Assembly: GCA_026770575.1 (NCBI GenBank)
Contig: MU657337.1
Coordinates: 8,185 to 49,423, forward strand
Source of the DNA: Pelagophyceae sp. CCMP2097
Lineage: Eukaryota; Sar; Pelagophyceae
DNA: 41,239 nucleotides
Direction: 5' to 3'
Below are positions 8,234 to 20,200 of this stretch, in pieces; the first letter of the stretch is position 1, and each line of letters starts with the position of its first letter. Made by a program: the position numbers and the translations under genes. The notes under the pieces are model-generated. The model had not been told where the DNA came from. It did no database searches and was given only the letters and a program-made list of their open reading frames with translations.

Positions 8234-11200
8234 GCCGTCGTGGGCGAGCAGCGTCCCGTCGGGCAGCGCGAGCACGCTCGCGACGCCGCGCACGATCCAG
8301 TGCGGCTGGTCCATCGTATTCGAAGATCGCCTTTGGGTGGCGGTCGAGTTTTCGCAAGGCATACTCGGCCTTGCTGTGGACTGCTCTGAAGAGGGCAGAT
8401 CGACCCAGAACAACGCCGAGCCGCCGCGCTGGACAGTGGCGTAGACGGGGCAGCGGTACAAGCCCTGTTGCTGCGTCGTGTCGAAGTGCGGTACGGCGTC
8501 GAGGCGCACGTTCGGGAGGCGCGAAAAAACTGCGTCGGGCCGATCCGCGTCCACGAGCTCGCACCGGTCCAAATCCCACTGGCACCCTTCGAGAACCATG
8601 CCTTCAATCACGATGCTCGAATCGTCTGCGCCCACGTCCGAGTGCTGGCGGAACGCGACGACGGTCGAGGTGACTGCGACGTCGTCCAAGGAGCACCAGT
8701 GCTTCGCCAGCGCGCCCTTGCGCAGGGCGAGCATCACCAATGCGGGGTTGGCGAACAGCGACAGGTCGAGGACAGCGGGCCTTGATGTGGCCTTGATCCA
8801 CTTTTCTAACATGATTCTTCGTTTCGTCACCGCCGCGTGCCACGAATCCACCGTAGGGCACATTTGCTCGAGCGGCGACGCCGCAAAACGCCACGCCGCG
8901 GGCGCGGCGAAGACGCGCAGGTCGGCCATGATAGATCCGAGTCTTTGCCTCTCCGACTCTGAAGCGTGCGCTGATGAGCCGTCGAGCACGGCCACGACAC
9001 TAATCAAGTCTGACCTGCACTTCTCCAGCGTCTCGCGCAGTAATTGGCGCTCGTCGAGGAGGACGGCTTCAAAGGGCGAGATGCCGTCGAACAAACGCTT
9101 CTTCTCGGGCGGTTGGCCGTGCTCGCGAGGCCGTTCACGGAGGGATCGGGACTTTCGTGAAAAGTCGCCCGCGGCGCGCCTTGCTTGGACGTCGGCCTCG
9201 TTTCGGAGGCGCCTGCGCTCGCCGTCGAGCCAGACGAGGTCGGAGGCCACAGTAGCGGGTACTCTCGAAATCTGCTCGAGCCAAACCAATAATTCGCATG
9301 CCACAGCGCGCAGCCTAGAGTCGGCGCGGCCCGCGTCGGATTGCAACGGCGCTTGGGGGTTGAGCCGCGCGACTGCGGTCAAGACGTCTTCCACGCGCCG
9401 GGCGTCTGCGGCGACCGTCGTCGCCGGCGTCCCGCCAAAGATCGTCGAAGGCAGCGTCCGCGCCAGCGCTTGAGCCGCGCTGGCGAAGAGCTCGTCTGCT
9501 GGAGCCTTGAACGCGCCCGTCTTCAAGTCGCGTTGGAAGTCGCAGGGCCGGAAGCGCGCACCGCCCGGAAGAGCAATCGTAAAGTCGTCTAATTTCGACC
9601 AAGCCTCAAAGAGTTGCACATGCAACACCGTCTGAAAAAGGCGCCGATCCTGGTCGTCGCCTTGGAAGTTTGCCGCGGAGACGCCCGGCGACATGACGGC
9701 GGACTCGATGGCCGATAGCCAAGGGTCTGCGCGATCGGACCGCTGCCGCTGCCGCTGCGCCACCGCCGTCGCCGCCGCCTGCAGGAGCGAGATGCGCTTG
9801 CGAACGGCCGTGCCTGTATGATCTTTCATGTGGAGCGAGGTTTCGTCGCGCGGGAAGTAAGGTGCTATGGAAAAAACGTGCGCGGCCGCCGCTACCAAAT
9901 CCGACACCCCAGGCGTGTGCCGCCACGCCCCGGACCCGCCCCAGCCGACGAGGCCGAGGCTGCGCTTTCGCTCTTCGGCGATACCAAACGTAAATACGAG
10001 AGATAACAAAGCTGACGTTGCCGAGCCGTCGTCGCCGGAGACCACAACAGTGTCCTTCTTCAGCGCTAAAGCCGCCGCCGAAACGACGCCGTGGAGGCCT
10101 CGCGGCGGCTCCACCGCGACGGAGATGCAGGACCGCAGCAGCGACGCGGGCAGCCTTGTGCGCGGAGATGGCGTGAGTGCTAGAGCTTCTGTCGAATCGA
10201 CTCGCGCCTCCGACTCACCGCTGAGTCTCGCCGTGAGCCAGAGCCGGAAGTTGACGCTTATTCGGCGCGTGCCTTGGGTGGAAAACGGCATCGACGTCCC
10301 GGCGAAGGGTTCGTCGACGAGTAAAGTTGTGAGACGGCGAAGGATGGCGGGTGACAAAAGTTCGCATTGTTGAATTATCACCCAATCACCATTCAAAGCT
10401 GCGTTTGTTACCAAACTCACCACGGCGTCGTCGTCCACACCGCGCGCGCCAATCACACAAAGCGTCGATATTTGCTGCTCCGTGGCCAGAGTCCGTAAAG
10501 CGTCCGCGGGGTCGTCCGCGTCCGCAGCAAGCGTCAAGAGTAGCGGCGCGGGCACGTCATCGGCCATCTTCTCCGAGCCGACGGTTTCCGTCCCAAATGG
10601 CTCGGCGTCTGCTGCGGCGGAAGAAAGGTCGTTCTCGAACGCTGTCCTTGTGGCCAGGGAGAAGTCGCCTCCGAAAAAATCCTGTTCCACAAACGCTTCT
10701 AAAGCCGGCTTCAGCTTATCAAATCGTAAAGCGCGGACGACGCAGAGGCGCTGCAAAGGCGTCAGGGCGTCCATTGGTGCGGGGAAGGGCATGGTGTGCG
10801 GCAATCGAGCTTCTATGACCTCGTTCCACTTCAAAAGATCGTCGGCAAGCTCCAGCGACGCACCCAACCCCTCCAAAGCAGGCAGCGTCGCCGCGTCCAA
10901 AGCTCTCACCCTCAAATCTCGCTTCTGGACCCACCACCCGACTTCCGTCGCTGCAGCAGCCTCGCCGCCACTAGCGTCAAAAGACGTATACACCCGAGAC
11001 TGCCGCTGCCTCTGCGCCTCGCTCCGGCGGCCCTGCGCCGTTTCCGCAATGTCGCGCTGCCCGAGGCCGACCCATCCGGAGTCGACCTCGTCGACGTCCT
11101 CCGCTGATGTGGGAGTCTCCCCCGAGACAACATACCTCCATTCGTCCTCGTCCCACCCATTCGCGCCGAGCACGTCGTCGTCGCCCATCTGTTTCTGCGC

Positions 11201-14200
11201 GCGGAAGACGGTGGCCGCCAAGAGGAGTGCGAGGACTAAGTGGTCTTTCACAAAGAGAGCTCTCCGCGCAGTTTCAAACGCCGCCCGGCGTATCAACACC
11301 GCCATGGCCTTTGTCCAAATGCCGACCTGTCGCGAGCTCAGGCCATCCTTCAAGCGCTGCGGGCAGTGGAACGCGTCTAAAGATCTTCTCAAACGACGAG
11401 TGTAAGCCGCCAGCGAGACGTAGTAACACCCTCTAGCGCGCGCCGACTCCAAAGCCGCCAACGCGCAGAATAAACGAGCCGCGTGCTGCGCGACGAAGCG
11501 CACGGGTTTCACCGCTTCCTGGCACTCGGAAGCTGCTCTGTCCAGAATAGCCAGCTCCTCTCTTTTTCTCTCAAGCAGGTCCGCCGACGCAATCGTTTTC
11601 TCGATGCGGTCCGCCTCGTCGAAGAGGTCCGCCGAGATGCCGAGGCCGCGGTCGCACTCTAGAGCGAGCTGCAGCGTCTTTTTGTGCGTCTGCGCCGCCG
11701 CTTTCTGCGCCGCGGCCTTCTCCGCCGCCGCCGCAGCCTTCTCCGATACCGCATCCTCGTGGCCCGACGCGGCCGTGCCGGAAGACGCAGGCGCGTCGTC
11801 TGCGGGTGCGTCGACGGCGTCGATGGCTTCGAGGAGCTCTTCTCTTAAAGCGCGAGTCGCGATTTCCGAGTCACTACTCCCAAGGCGGTTTTCTTCAGAA
11901 GAAGTGGCCGTGTAGCGCACGAGTAGCGCGATGATGGAATTCTCCATAATGCGCAGCTCGCGCTGCACGACTGCGCGCCGGACGCAGAGCGCGGCCGCGC
12001 GCTCTGATGTGGCTGCTAATTCTTTTGGAACAAAAACGTCCCATAACAGATGCGCCTCGCAGAGCGCCGCCCCGGCGGGCGACGCGTTCAAAAAGTCGCC
12101 CGTCGAGGCGCGGCAAGAGACGTCCACGACGCCCAAGAGGCCCTGGAGCCGCGAAGGCATGGAGCGTAGAGCTTCGTCGCCGGCGTCGGATATAAGAATG
12201 AGGTTGAAATTCGGATGAACCCTTGCTTCAGCAATGTCCTCCGGCGCCAGGCCCTCTCCACCGCCGTCGCGCTGGTCCGCCCGCAGCACAGCGCGGAGCC
12301 AGGCGTCGTCGTCGGACGTTTCTCCGTCCACGGGCCGTTCGCTTAAGGCGCGGCCCGCTTGCACAACATGCGCCAACTCCGGCGGCAGCGCCCAGCCGTC
12401 GTCGCCATCTAAAGCCTCGCCGACGCCCTCGACGAGGAGCCACTTGCCCTGCAGCACAGCGTTTGTAAGCTTACCGACGAGGTCCGGGTGGCCGAGCCGC
12501 GTCGTCGACACAACAAAGCTCGCGTCCGTCTTCTGGCGCACGGCCACGGCCTGCGCGCAGCGCGATAGGAACTGGCGCGCGACTCTTTCCGGGTCTATGA
12601 GTAGAGGCCAGCGCCGCGCGAGTAATAGAGCGGCCGCGGTGACGCCCGCGCCGTCGCCGTCGCCGCGGAGGCCGGCAAGGCGCCACTCCACCGTCGCCAA
12701 AGGCAAAGGACTCAGTAGGTCTAGAGCAAGCGCGTCGAGGTGCGCCGTCAGCGCTTCGTCCGAGCCAGCGGCCGCCGCCGCGAGCCTTTGAACGGCCCGG
12801 GTCGACGAATCCATGTCATTCTCCGCCACCGGCTCCGTCAACTCGCCCGCGCCGTCGGCGAACTCGTCTGCGACGTCGTCGAGGATGCCGAGCCATTGGC
12901 GGTGCAGCGCTATTCTTTCCTCTCTCGGTAATGCGGCGGCGTACGTTGCTGCGGCCGCCGCGAGTAAACAGTCTCTTGCGAGGCGCCTTCGTTTGGAAAC
13001 AAGATCCACCTCGGCGGCCCGCCACCTTAGAGCGTCGCCGCGCACCGCCGCCGCGAGCTTGACGGCGACGGCGGACCGTTGCGCCCCCGCCGCGCGGCGC
13101 TCGCCCGCGGCTTCCGTCCTTGCCTCCTTCTTAGAGTTCAGCGCCTTGTCCAAAAACCCAGTGAGGCGCTCCAGCTCGTCGGCGCGTTCCTGGAAGTCGA
13201 CCTTTACCTTTTGCAGTTCGTCGTAGTCGGCGTCCGTGGTGAGCGCTTTCAAACGATCTTGCAATTCGTCCGACTCGCTTTCCACGACAGCGTACCTCGC
13301 CTTGGCGTCGGCGACCCTTTCAAGCTGCTTTTGAGCATCGTCGCCGTCGGCGACGTCGTTGGCGCGCAGCTCGGCGGCCGCGGCCTGGGCACCGCAGCAC
13401 GTCTCGACGGCAAACCGGAGCCGGTTCAGCTGCAAAAACAAGGCCTGCAGCTGCCGCGCGCGCGCCAGAGCCTAACAGGGCCGTTGTATGCACGACGCGC
13501 CTCCGGTCGCAACGTCGTAAGATCCGGGTTTCCAACCGACGCTGCCTTTTACCGCCTCGCGCACAAATGCTACGTACGCGCCCGGCGGCGCGGCCCATTG
13601 AGCGCCGCCGCGCCGCGCGAGGGCCGCGTGCGCCCGCGTAACCGCGCGGTGCATGAGGAAGGCCGCTTTTGCGGATGCAGCCCCCAAGCCACCGTTCCCA
13701 ACGGCCATGTCCAGCGACGCGCCGCGCCGCAATGCGCCCGTCTCGGAAACGTCTTCGGATCCGCTGCCCCAGTCGTTGAAAGCGGCTTGGGCCACGTCGT
13801 TGAAAGCGGCTTCGTCCCAGCCTGCAAGATGCAAAACGGCCCCAGCAGACTCGAACAACTGCGGCTCCGTCGCCGCCGCCGCGGCCAAGCCCGCGCGGCC
13901 CGCGGCGGCGTCCGTCGTGAAGCAGACGATAATTCGTAAACGCTGCCGCAACTTTTTCGAACGGGCGTTGACTTCCTGCAGTCGGACCTCTGACCTCTCC
14001 GCACTTTGAGAACCGGGAAAGTCCGCTTCCCCGCAGCGCATGAGAGCCGCCAAAGCGCGCCATCCTTCTGCACCGGCGCCGGAAACGTCGTGGTCCGAGA
14101 CGACAAGGACAAATACCTCGCGCTTGTCCAAGGCACTGGCGGCCGCGCGCCACGCGAAGCGCTCGTCCCCACAAGGCCGCTTCGCTCTGGAAGGCGCCCC

Positions 14201-17200
14201 GGAAGGCGCCTCGGAAGGTGCGGTCGCCTCGTCGACCGGGCCCTCGCCCGCGGCGGCCCCGCCCGCGGCGAAGTCCCCGCTGGCGTCGCCGTCGGCGGGG
14301 TCTTCACTGTCGCAAACGTCGTTTGCAAACTTTGCCAGCGCGCGGACAAAGGCAGACGCGTTTACCGTCCCGTGCTTGCGGCTCTGCGCGTTTTCGCGGC
14401 CGCCGACGGTGCCGACGCCGCCGCCAACGATGAGGTCTGAAGCAAACGTCGGCTTTGCACCTACCAAAGCACAAGCGAGCCTCGCCAGCGTGCGCCGGCC
14501 GCATGCGCCGCTGCCGAGGAGCACGGTGTGCCCTCCGCGCCTTAGAGCGCGCGCGACGCGGAGCACGTCTGCGATGGCCACGTCGAAGAGGGCCACGGGA
14601 GCTTGCCTCGTCGCAGCCGCATCCGCCAGCACCGCCGCCGCCTCTGCGACAGTGTTGCGCTCTTGCATCGGATCCACCCGTAAGTAAGGCCGCCGCTGCC
14701 GCAGAAGCGCAAACGCGGCTCGGCGTCTCTTCTCGAGCACTTGGTCCGACGCCTCAGCTTCGCCGGCGGGAGCCTCCGCTTCGGAGCTGGCTTGCGAGGC
14801 CTCGTCGGCGTCGGGCGCCACCGCGGCCTCTGCGCGCGAGCTCTCGGCGGCGCTTGCGCGCGAGGCCTCGTCGGAATTGTGCGCCACAACGGTCTTTATA
14901 CTGGCCGCGTCGGCGTCGTCTTCGTCGGCGGGGGAGAGTCCGTCGAACGCCGCAAAGAGGCCCGACATTCTGCGCTTCACGGGCTTCGGCGAAACGAGGT
15001 CGTTGTAGTGTAGCTCTGCGTCGGGCGGCACGAGCTGCAGGAACGGCGCGCCACCGACGGGACCGCCGGCGGACGCCTCTGTGGTGCAACGCTCGAGCAG
15101 CTCCTCCAGCTCCCCGCGCCCAAACGCCGCCCCGCGCCTTGTAGAATCGTCGTCCTCCGGCGGCAGGCGGTCGCCTAAAGCGCGCCGCGCCTCGTGCGCC
15201 CAGAGGCGCAAGAGCTCCGACGCGTCGGTGGCCAGCGGCTCTGCCGTCGAAAAAAGAAAGCCGTGAAGGATGCGCAAGACGTCCGTCCTGCCGAACTGCA
15301 GGCCGAGTCTGGTCGTCGCGTGCCAGTAGACGTGGTTCGCGTTTGCACCAGCGGTGGGCACGCACGCCGACCGCTGGGCTGCGCACGCCGCGGCGACGAG
15401 GCGCACCGTCGCGCGAGCCAGCGCGCCGACGGCCTTCAAGCCTGCCCCGGCGCCGACGTGGTCACGGAGGACGCCGCCGAACGCGGTCGCCAGCACGGGC
15501 TCGGAGGCGTCTTCGACTTTGAAGACGCTGAAATGTCTCAGAACTCGCGTTGGTAGTGAAGCCTGCGACTCCACCCAAGCATCAACCCCAGACATGTGCC
15601 TGTCGAACAAGACGTTGGAGTTCGCGGTGAGCATGAAAGTGAGGCCCTCGACTCTTAAAGTGCGACCCAGCAATGCGGCGTCGTCATCCAAATTCGCAGC
15701 AGAAGTCTCTGTGGCGTGCCAGGAACAGTCGTCCACAACCTGCCTCAGCAGTTCGCAGGCCTTGGTACCGTCGCGCGCCCTTGGAGACAGGCAGGAGACG
15801 TCGTCTATTCGGACGACGACGCTCCGGCGCTCGGCGCCGCCGTAGACTTGGAATCGCAAACGCTGCAGCCTTCGTTCCAAGGCGTCGCGCAGCTGCGCCG
15901 CGCCCGAGGTGCCCGGCAGCGCGATTTGCGCGACGTCGAAGTTTGCGTCGATAATTTGCGCTTGAGCAAACGCCGCGGCGCCGCCGAAAGCGTCTCCGCC
16001 AAAGACTTTCCCACAGTCAAACTGCGTCGCCGGCCCTTGGACGCAGGACAACAAGCCGAGGCCCGCAGCCACGGCAGCGGCCGCAGCGTCGCCGCCGCGG
16101 CCGCAGCCGAAAAGAAGAGCGTGGCGTCTCGCAGCGACGGCCAGCCGCGCCAACCTCGCGCCCGCCACCGCCGACGGCGTCACCAACAGAATCTCGTCCA
16201 TCCGCGGCGGTGTCGCCCACTCCGCCGCGGGCCGCTTCCTCGTGGGGGCCACGGTCTCGAGCCACGGGACCCAGCGCTTATTTGCGATATCGAGGGACAC
16301 GTCCAACAGCGACAGCGCGCCCGTGCCCGCGGAATTGCTCCATAGAGCGTTCAGCGACGGCACGATCAGGTTGCCGCGCGCCGACTGCGCGCAGGCGCGG
16401 AACGACGCGACGAAGCGCAAACGCTGCGTCGCGGACCGGAGTTGCGACGAGCACGCCCAGGCGCAGGCCCATACAACCGCCGCCTCTGCGCACTCGGAAG
16501 CCCGCTGCAGCGCAAACTTGCTTGGGCGCGGCACGTCCGGCCTCGGGGAGAGGGGCAAGAGCAGCAGGCCGTCGAGGATTGAGGTTAGAGCTGATAGAGC
16601 GTGCTCCGGATGCGAAGCGCCAAACTTCTTCGCCAACCGAAGAGCGCAGAGCCAGTGCAAATCTAAAGCGGCGGCGAGGTTTGATGCCAAAACCTTGGCG
16701 TCAAAGTTATCCTCTGGGAGCCGTTGCCGGAGCCACTTTTGCAGCGCGGCGTCTGTCGCCCCCGCCAGCGTCTCATTATCGTCCAAATACGTCACGGAAA
16801 CGCGCGAGACCAACGCCGGCGAGGCGTCGTTCAGCGAGTCGCTCTCGAAGGCGACGTGCGGCATGGCCTCGAAGCGCCGGTCGGAACAATGCATCGAAGC
16901 AGACAGTTGGTCCACACCGGATACTGAAGCTTTAGCGTCCAGCGCCGCGGCCACCGCGTCGGCCCAGCACGGCTCCAAGACACCGTCGAAGACGACGAGG
17001 TACGGCACCTTGTTCAAACCACTTCTCTTCGGAGCGATGTCGCAACGCGGGGCCGCGAAGAGTACTTCCGCGACGCCCCCGCGCCAGACGCCGCCGCATA
17101 CGGATCCGAAGAGCTCGGCCGTATTCAGCGTCGACGCGTAGATCCGGCGCGTCTTGTCCGCCGCGACGTTTAGAATCGTCGACTTCCCAGTCCCGGCCGT

Positions 17201-20200
17201 GCCCACCACGGCCACGGCGCCGCGGCAATGCAGAGCGTCGCTGATATCACAAAGTGCGCGCACGGCGCCATCTAAAGGCAAGATGCCGGCGCCGGCGAGC
17301 CGGGCGTGCGCTCTTCGAAGCTGCCTCTTGACGTCGATTTTATTTTGGAAGCACCCCGCGTAGTCATCAATCAGCAGCGTCCGCCCGGGCCGCGTAAACG
17401 CCCGCTCCTCCGTCGGCACGCAGGCCGCCGGCGAGACGATGCTGGTAGCGCTCCGCGCCGTCCACTCGATTCCAAAGGCGAACTCGACGATTTCCGCGAG
17501 CAGAGATTCGGCAACGCCCTCAACGACGTCCGGCTCCGCTTCCGCTTCGGCCTCGCGCGCGGCACTCTGTGGCGGTGGAGCGGCCATCGCCGCGCGCCGC
17601 GATGGCGGCGGGGCGGCCATCGCCACGCGCCGAGACAATACCGGCGCCGGGCCCGGAGGCGCCATCGACGGCCGCGACCGGCGCCGGCTCCTCGGGGCGG
17701 CCGCCTCGCCGGAAGCCCGCGCATCGTCGGCGACGACGATGCTGGCAAGCTGCGCCGCGGCCTGCGCCCCGCCGTCCGGCTCGGCGGCTTGAGGGTCCTC
17801 GTTTGTAGAACCCTGCGGCGGCCTGTGTGCCGACGGGTTGCCGAGCGATTCCCTGCTGCCCTTTGCCGTCTTTGCGTGCGCCTGCAGCGCGCCGACGGCG
17901 GCGCGGCGCGGGTCGACGAGGAGGTGGGCCACGACTCGTAAAAAAGCGTCGTAGCATAAGACGCCGTCGCCGTGAGCCAGGTCGTCCTCGCCGTAGGCGC
18001 TGCGCGCCGCCGCCGCGTGGTCCGCGACAGCCGAAGCGATTCTCAAAGGCCTTTGGGTCGCGACGTGGACGCCAGACTGCCACCGATGCCAGCCTTGTAA
18101 GGCGGCCTTTGCCGAAGGTCCATATTCGTCATCTGTAGCACATAATGTTTCCCACCTCGTCTTCGAATCCACGGACTCGGATAGGAATTTCACGGCGCAC
18201 GCCACGCGCCGCGCGCCGTCTCTGGCGCCTTGGATGGTAAAGCCCTTGACAACTAACAAAAGCTCCAGCACCACAGCCAAGTGAGGCGTCTCGACGTGCA
18301 CGGGCCGCACGCGGCTGGCGAGGTTCGCCGGGAGCCTGCGCGATGTTGAGATGGAGCCGCGCTCCGAGTCTAACACAAGCATGACGGCGGCGGCGCGGTG
18401 CGCGTCCCGCGCTTCAGGCTTGAATTTCGGCGCAACAATCGTCATCCGACCCGCAGTATCCATCATCTTCGGCGCGAGGTCGCGCAAGACGTCTTCATTG
18501 TCAGGCACCATGCGCAGGTACTTTTCCCGGCGAGTCGCGGGCGGTTCTAAAGGCGCGCCTGCTTTAGGCCCCAACGCCGAAATCCCAAACCCGGCGGCCC
18601 TTTGAGCGCTCTGAACCTCACCGAGGTGGTGGCCGATGGCCGACATGATCGCCGGCTGCGCTGCGGAGACGCCGGTCAATAATAGCCAGACGCCGGATTC
18701 CAAAGCACCGCGGCAGACGTCGGAAATACGCTGCGATGTCAAATGCGGCGCAGACGCGTCGAGAGAAGCCAAAGGGCAGGCCAGCGCTGTCGCTAGCTCG
18801 ACTGCTAGCGAAGTCTTGCCCGCGCCCGCCGCGCCGAATAAAGCGCCGCCATCACCACGCTGCATTACTGAGAGAAGGGCCAAAAAGCACCTTTCAGTCG
18901 CCGGTGTCACCACGACGCGCGCCCCAGCGGCCGTGGAACCGCGGAACTCGTCGCCGCAGGCTCGTCGCGTCACGCTCGCCTCGCACATGATCGCGTCGCC
19001 GGCGTGGTAAAACCTTAACTGAGACGCCCACGCAAATTCCGACGCTGTTGTCACGCGCAACCCCGCCAACCTGTCGGCGACGTCGCGGCCGTGCAGCTCC
19101 AGAACGGCGAGGCTTTCCAATAAAGCGCGGTGCTGCACCGGATCCACGGGCTCCTCTACAGGCGTGGGCGCTGGAGTGGGAACCTTGGACCGCTTCTTCG
19201 ACGGCGCCGGGGCCGCCACCGGAGGTGGCGCGGGCGCGGATTCCTTGACGACAGGCCTTTGTAAAGCGTCGGCGATGCAGTGCACGCGCCTTCCCTGCCT
19301 TCGCGCCACGTCCGCCGGCGCCGCCCCCCCTTTGGAGTGCAGCAGATTCTCAAAGTCCATGGTGAAGGCGATGCGCGAGGCCAGGAGTACGGCGCAGCCC
19401 GGTTTCGAGCAAGCCCACAGTATAAACGGGTGCAGGCCGCGATTTTCATCGCGGACGTGGACGTGGCGGAGCTGCGTCGACGCCGCCGCATCCGTGTCTC
19501 GGTCGGCCAGGGCGACGACGGCGCCGAAGACGGCGTCGAGCATGGCGTTGCGCATCGCCTTTTCCAAGGCTGCGAGCCACTGCTCGGGGCGCGAGACGAC
19601 GACTTCTACGTAGTCCGCGCGGCGAAGTGAAAGTTCGTCGCATTCCGGGGGCCCGCGCTTCGCCGCGTCTTTAAAAGAGCGCTTGTCCAAAGCGCTGCCG
19701 AGGTACGTCGAAGCATTTCGTAGAGGCGCGGCGCCGACGAGGCCGACGACACAGTACGCTGGTAATTGCTCCGCAGGCCAGCACTTGGAACCCTCGCAGC
19801 CGGCGCAGCGCAGTTTGTCGACGCCGGAGAAGCAGCGTCTCACAAACGCTTCAACACGCCTCTCCGTGTTTTCGGAAGAGAGGAGGAGGTCTAAAAGTTC
19901 GTGCTCGGGGATGAAGTAGAGGCGCGCAAAGTCCATTCGCTTCGCAATCGCAAAGTCCGTCAGCCCGCGCGTCACCGCATCCAAATCAGCAAACGCCGCC
20001 AAAAGCAGCGGCTCCAAAGGCCCGACGCGGTCCGTTAATGAAGTGACGTGCGCGGGCGACGCGCCGTCCCTGCCTCGCGCGGCAGACGTCACGCGAGCGA
20101 GGAGCTGCGTCACCGCCGCATACGTCCGCGTTTCCGCGGGCAGCTGCCTCGCCAGAGCGTCGCCGCCGGGCGCGAAGAGTCTCGCGAGAGCGGCCCACTT

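Noticed and set aside
10482..11405. Long plus-strand frames inside the dynein gene
   Set aside because: They are Ser/Ala/Arg-rich shadows of the dynein coding strand.
8228..13441. Treating the two big dynein frames as two separate genes
   Set aside because: The left frame starts without an ATG in mid-stalk and the right one stops in a 42-nt gap with matching phase-0 splice sites. Together they give one complete dynein.
13472..13513. Hidden exon for a dynein microtubule-binding domain
   Set aside because: The gap between the stalk exon and AAA4 exon is only 42 nt, and neither flanking exon contains text resembling the tip domain.
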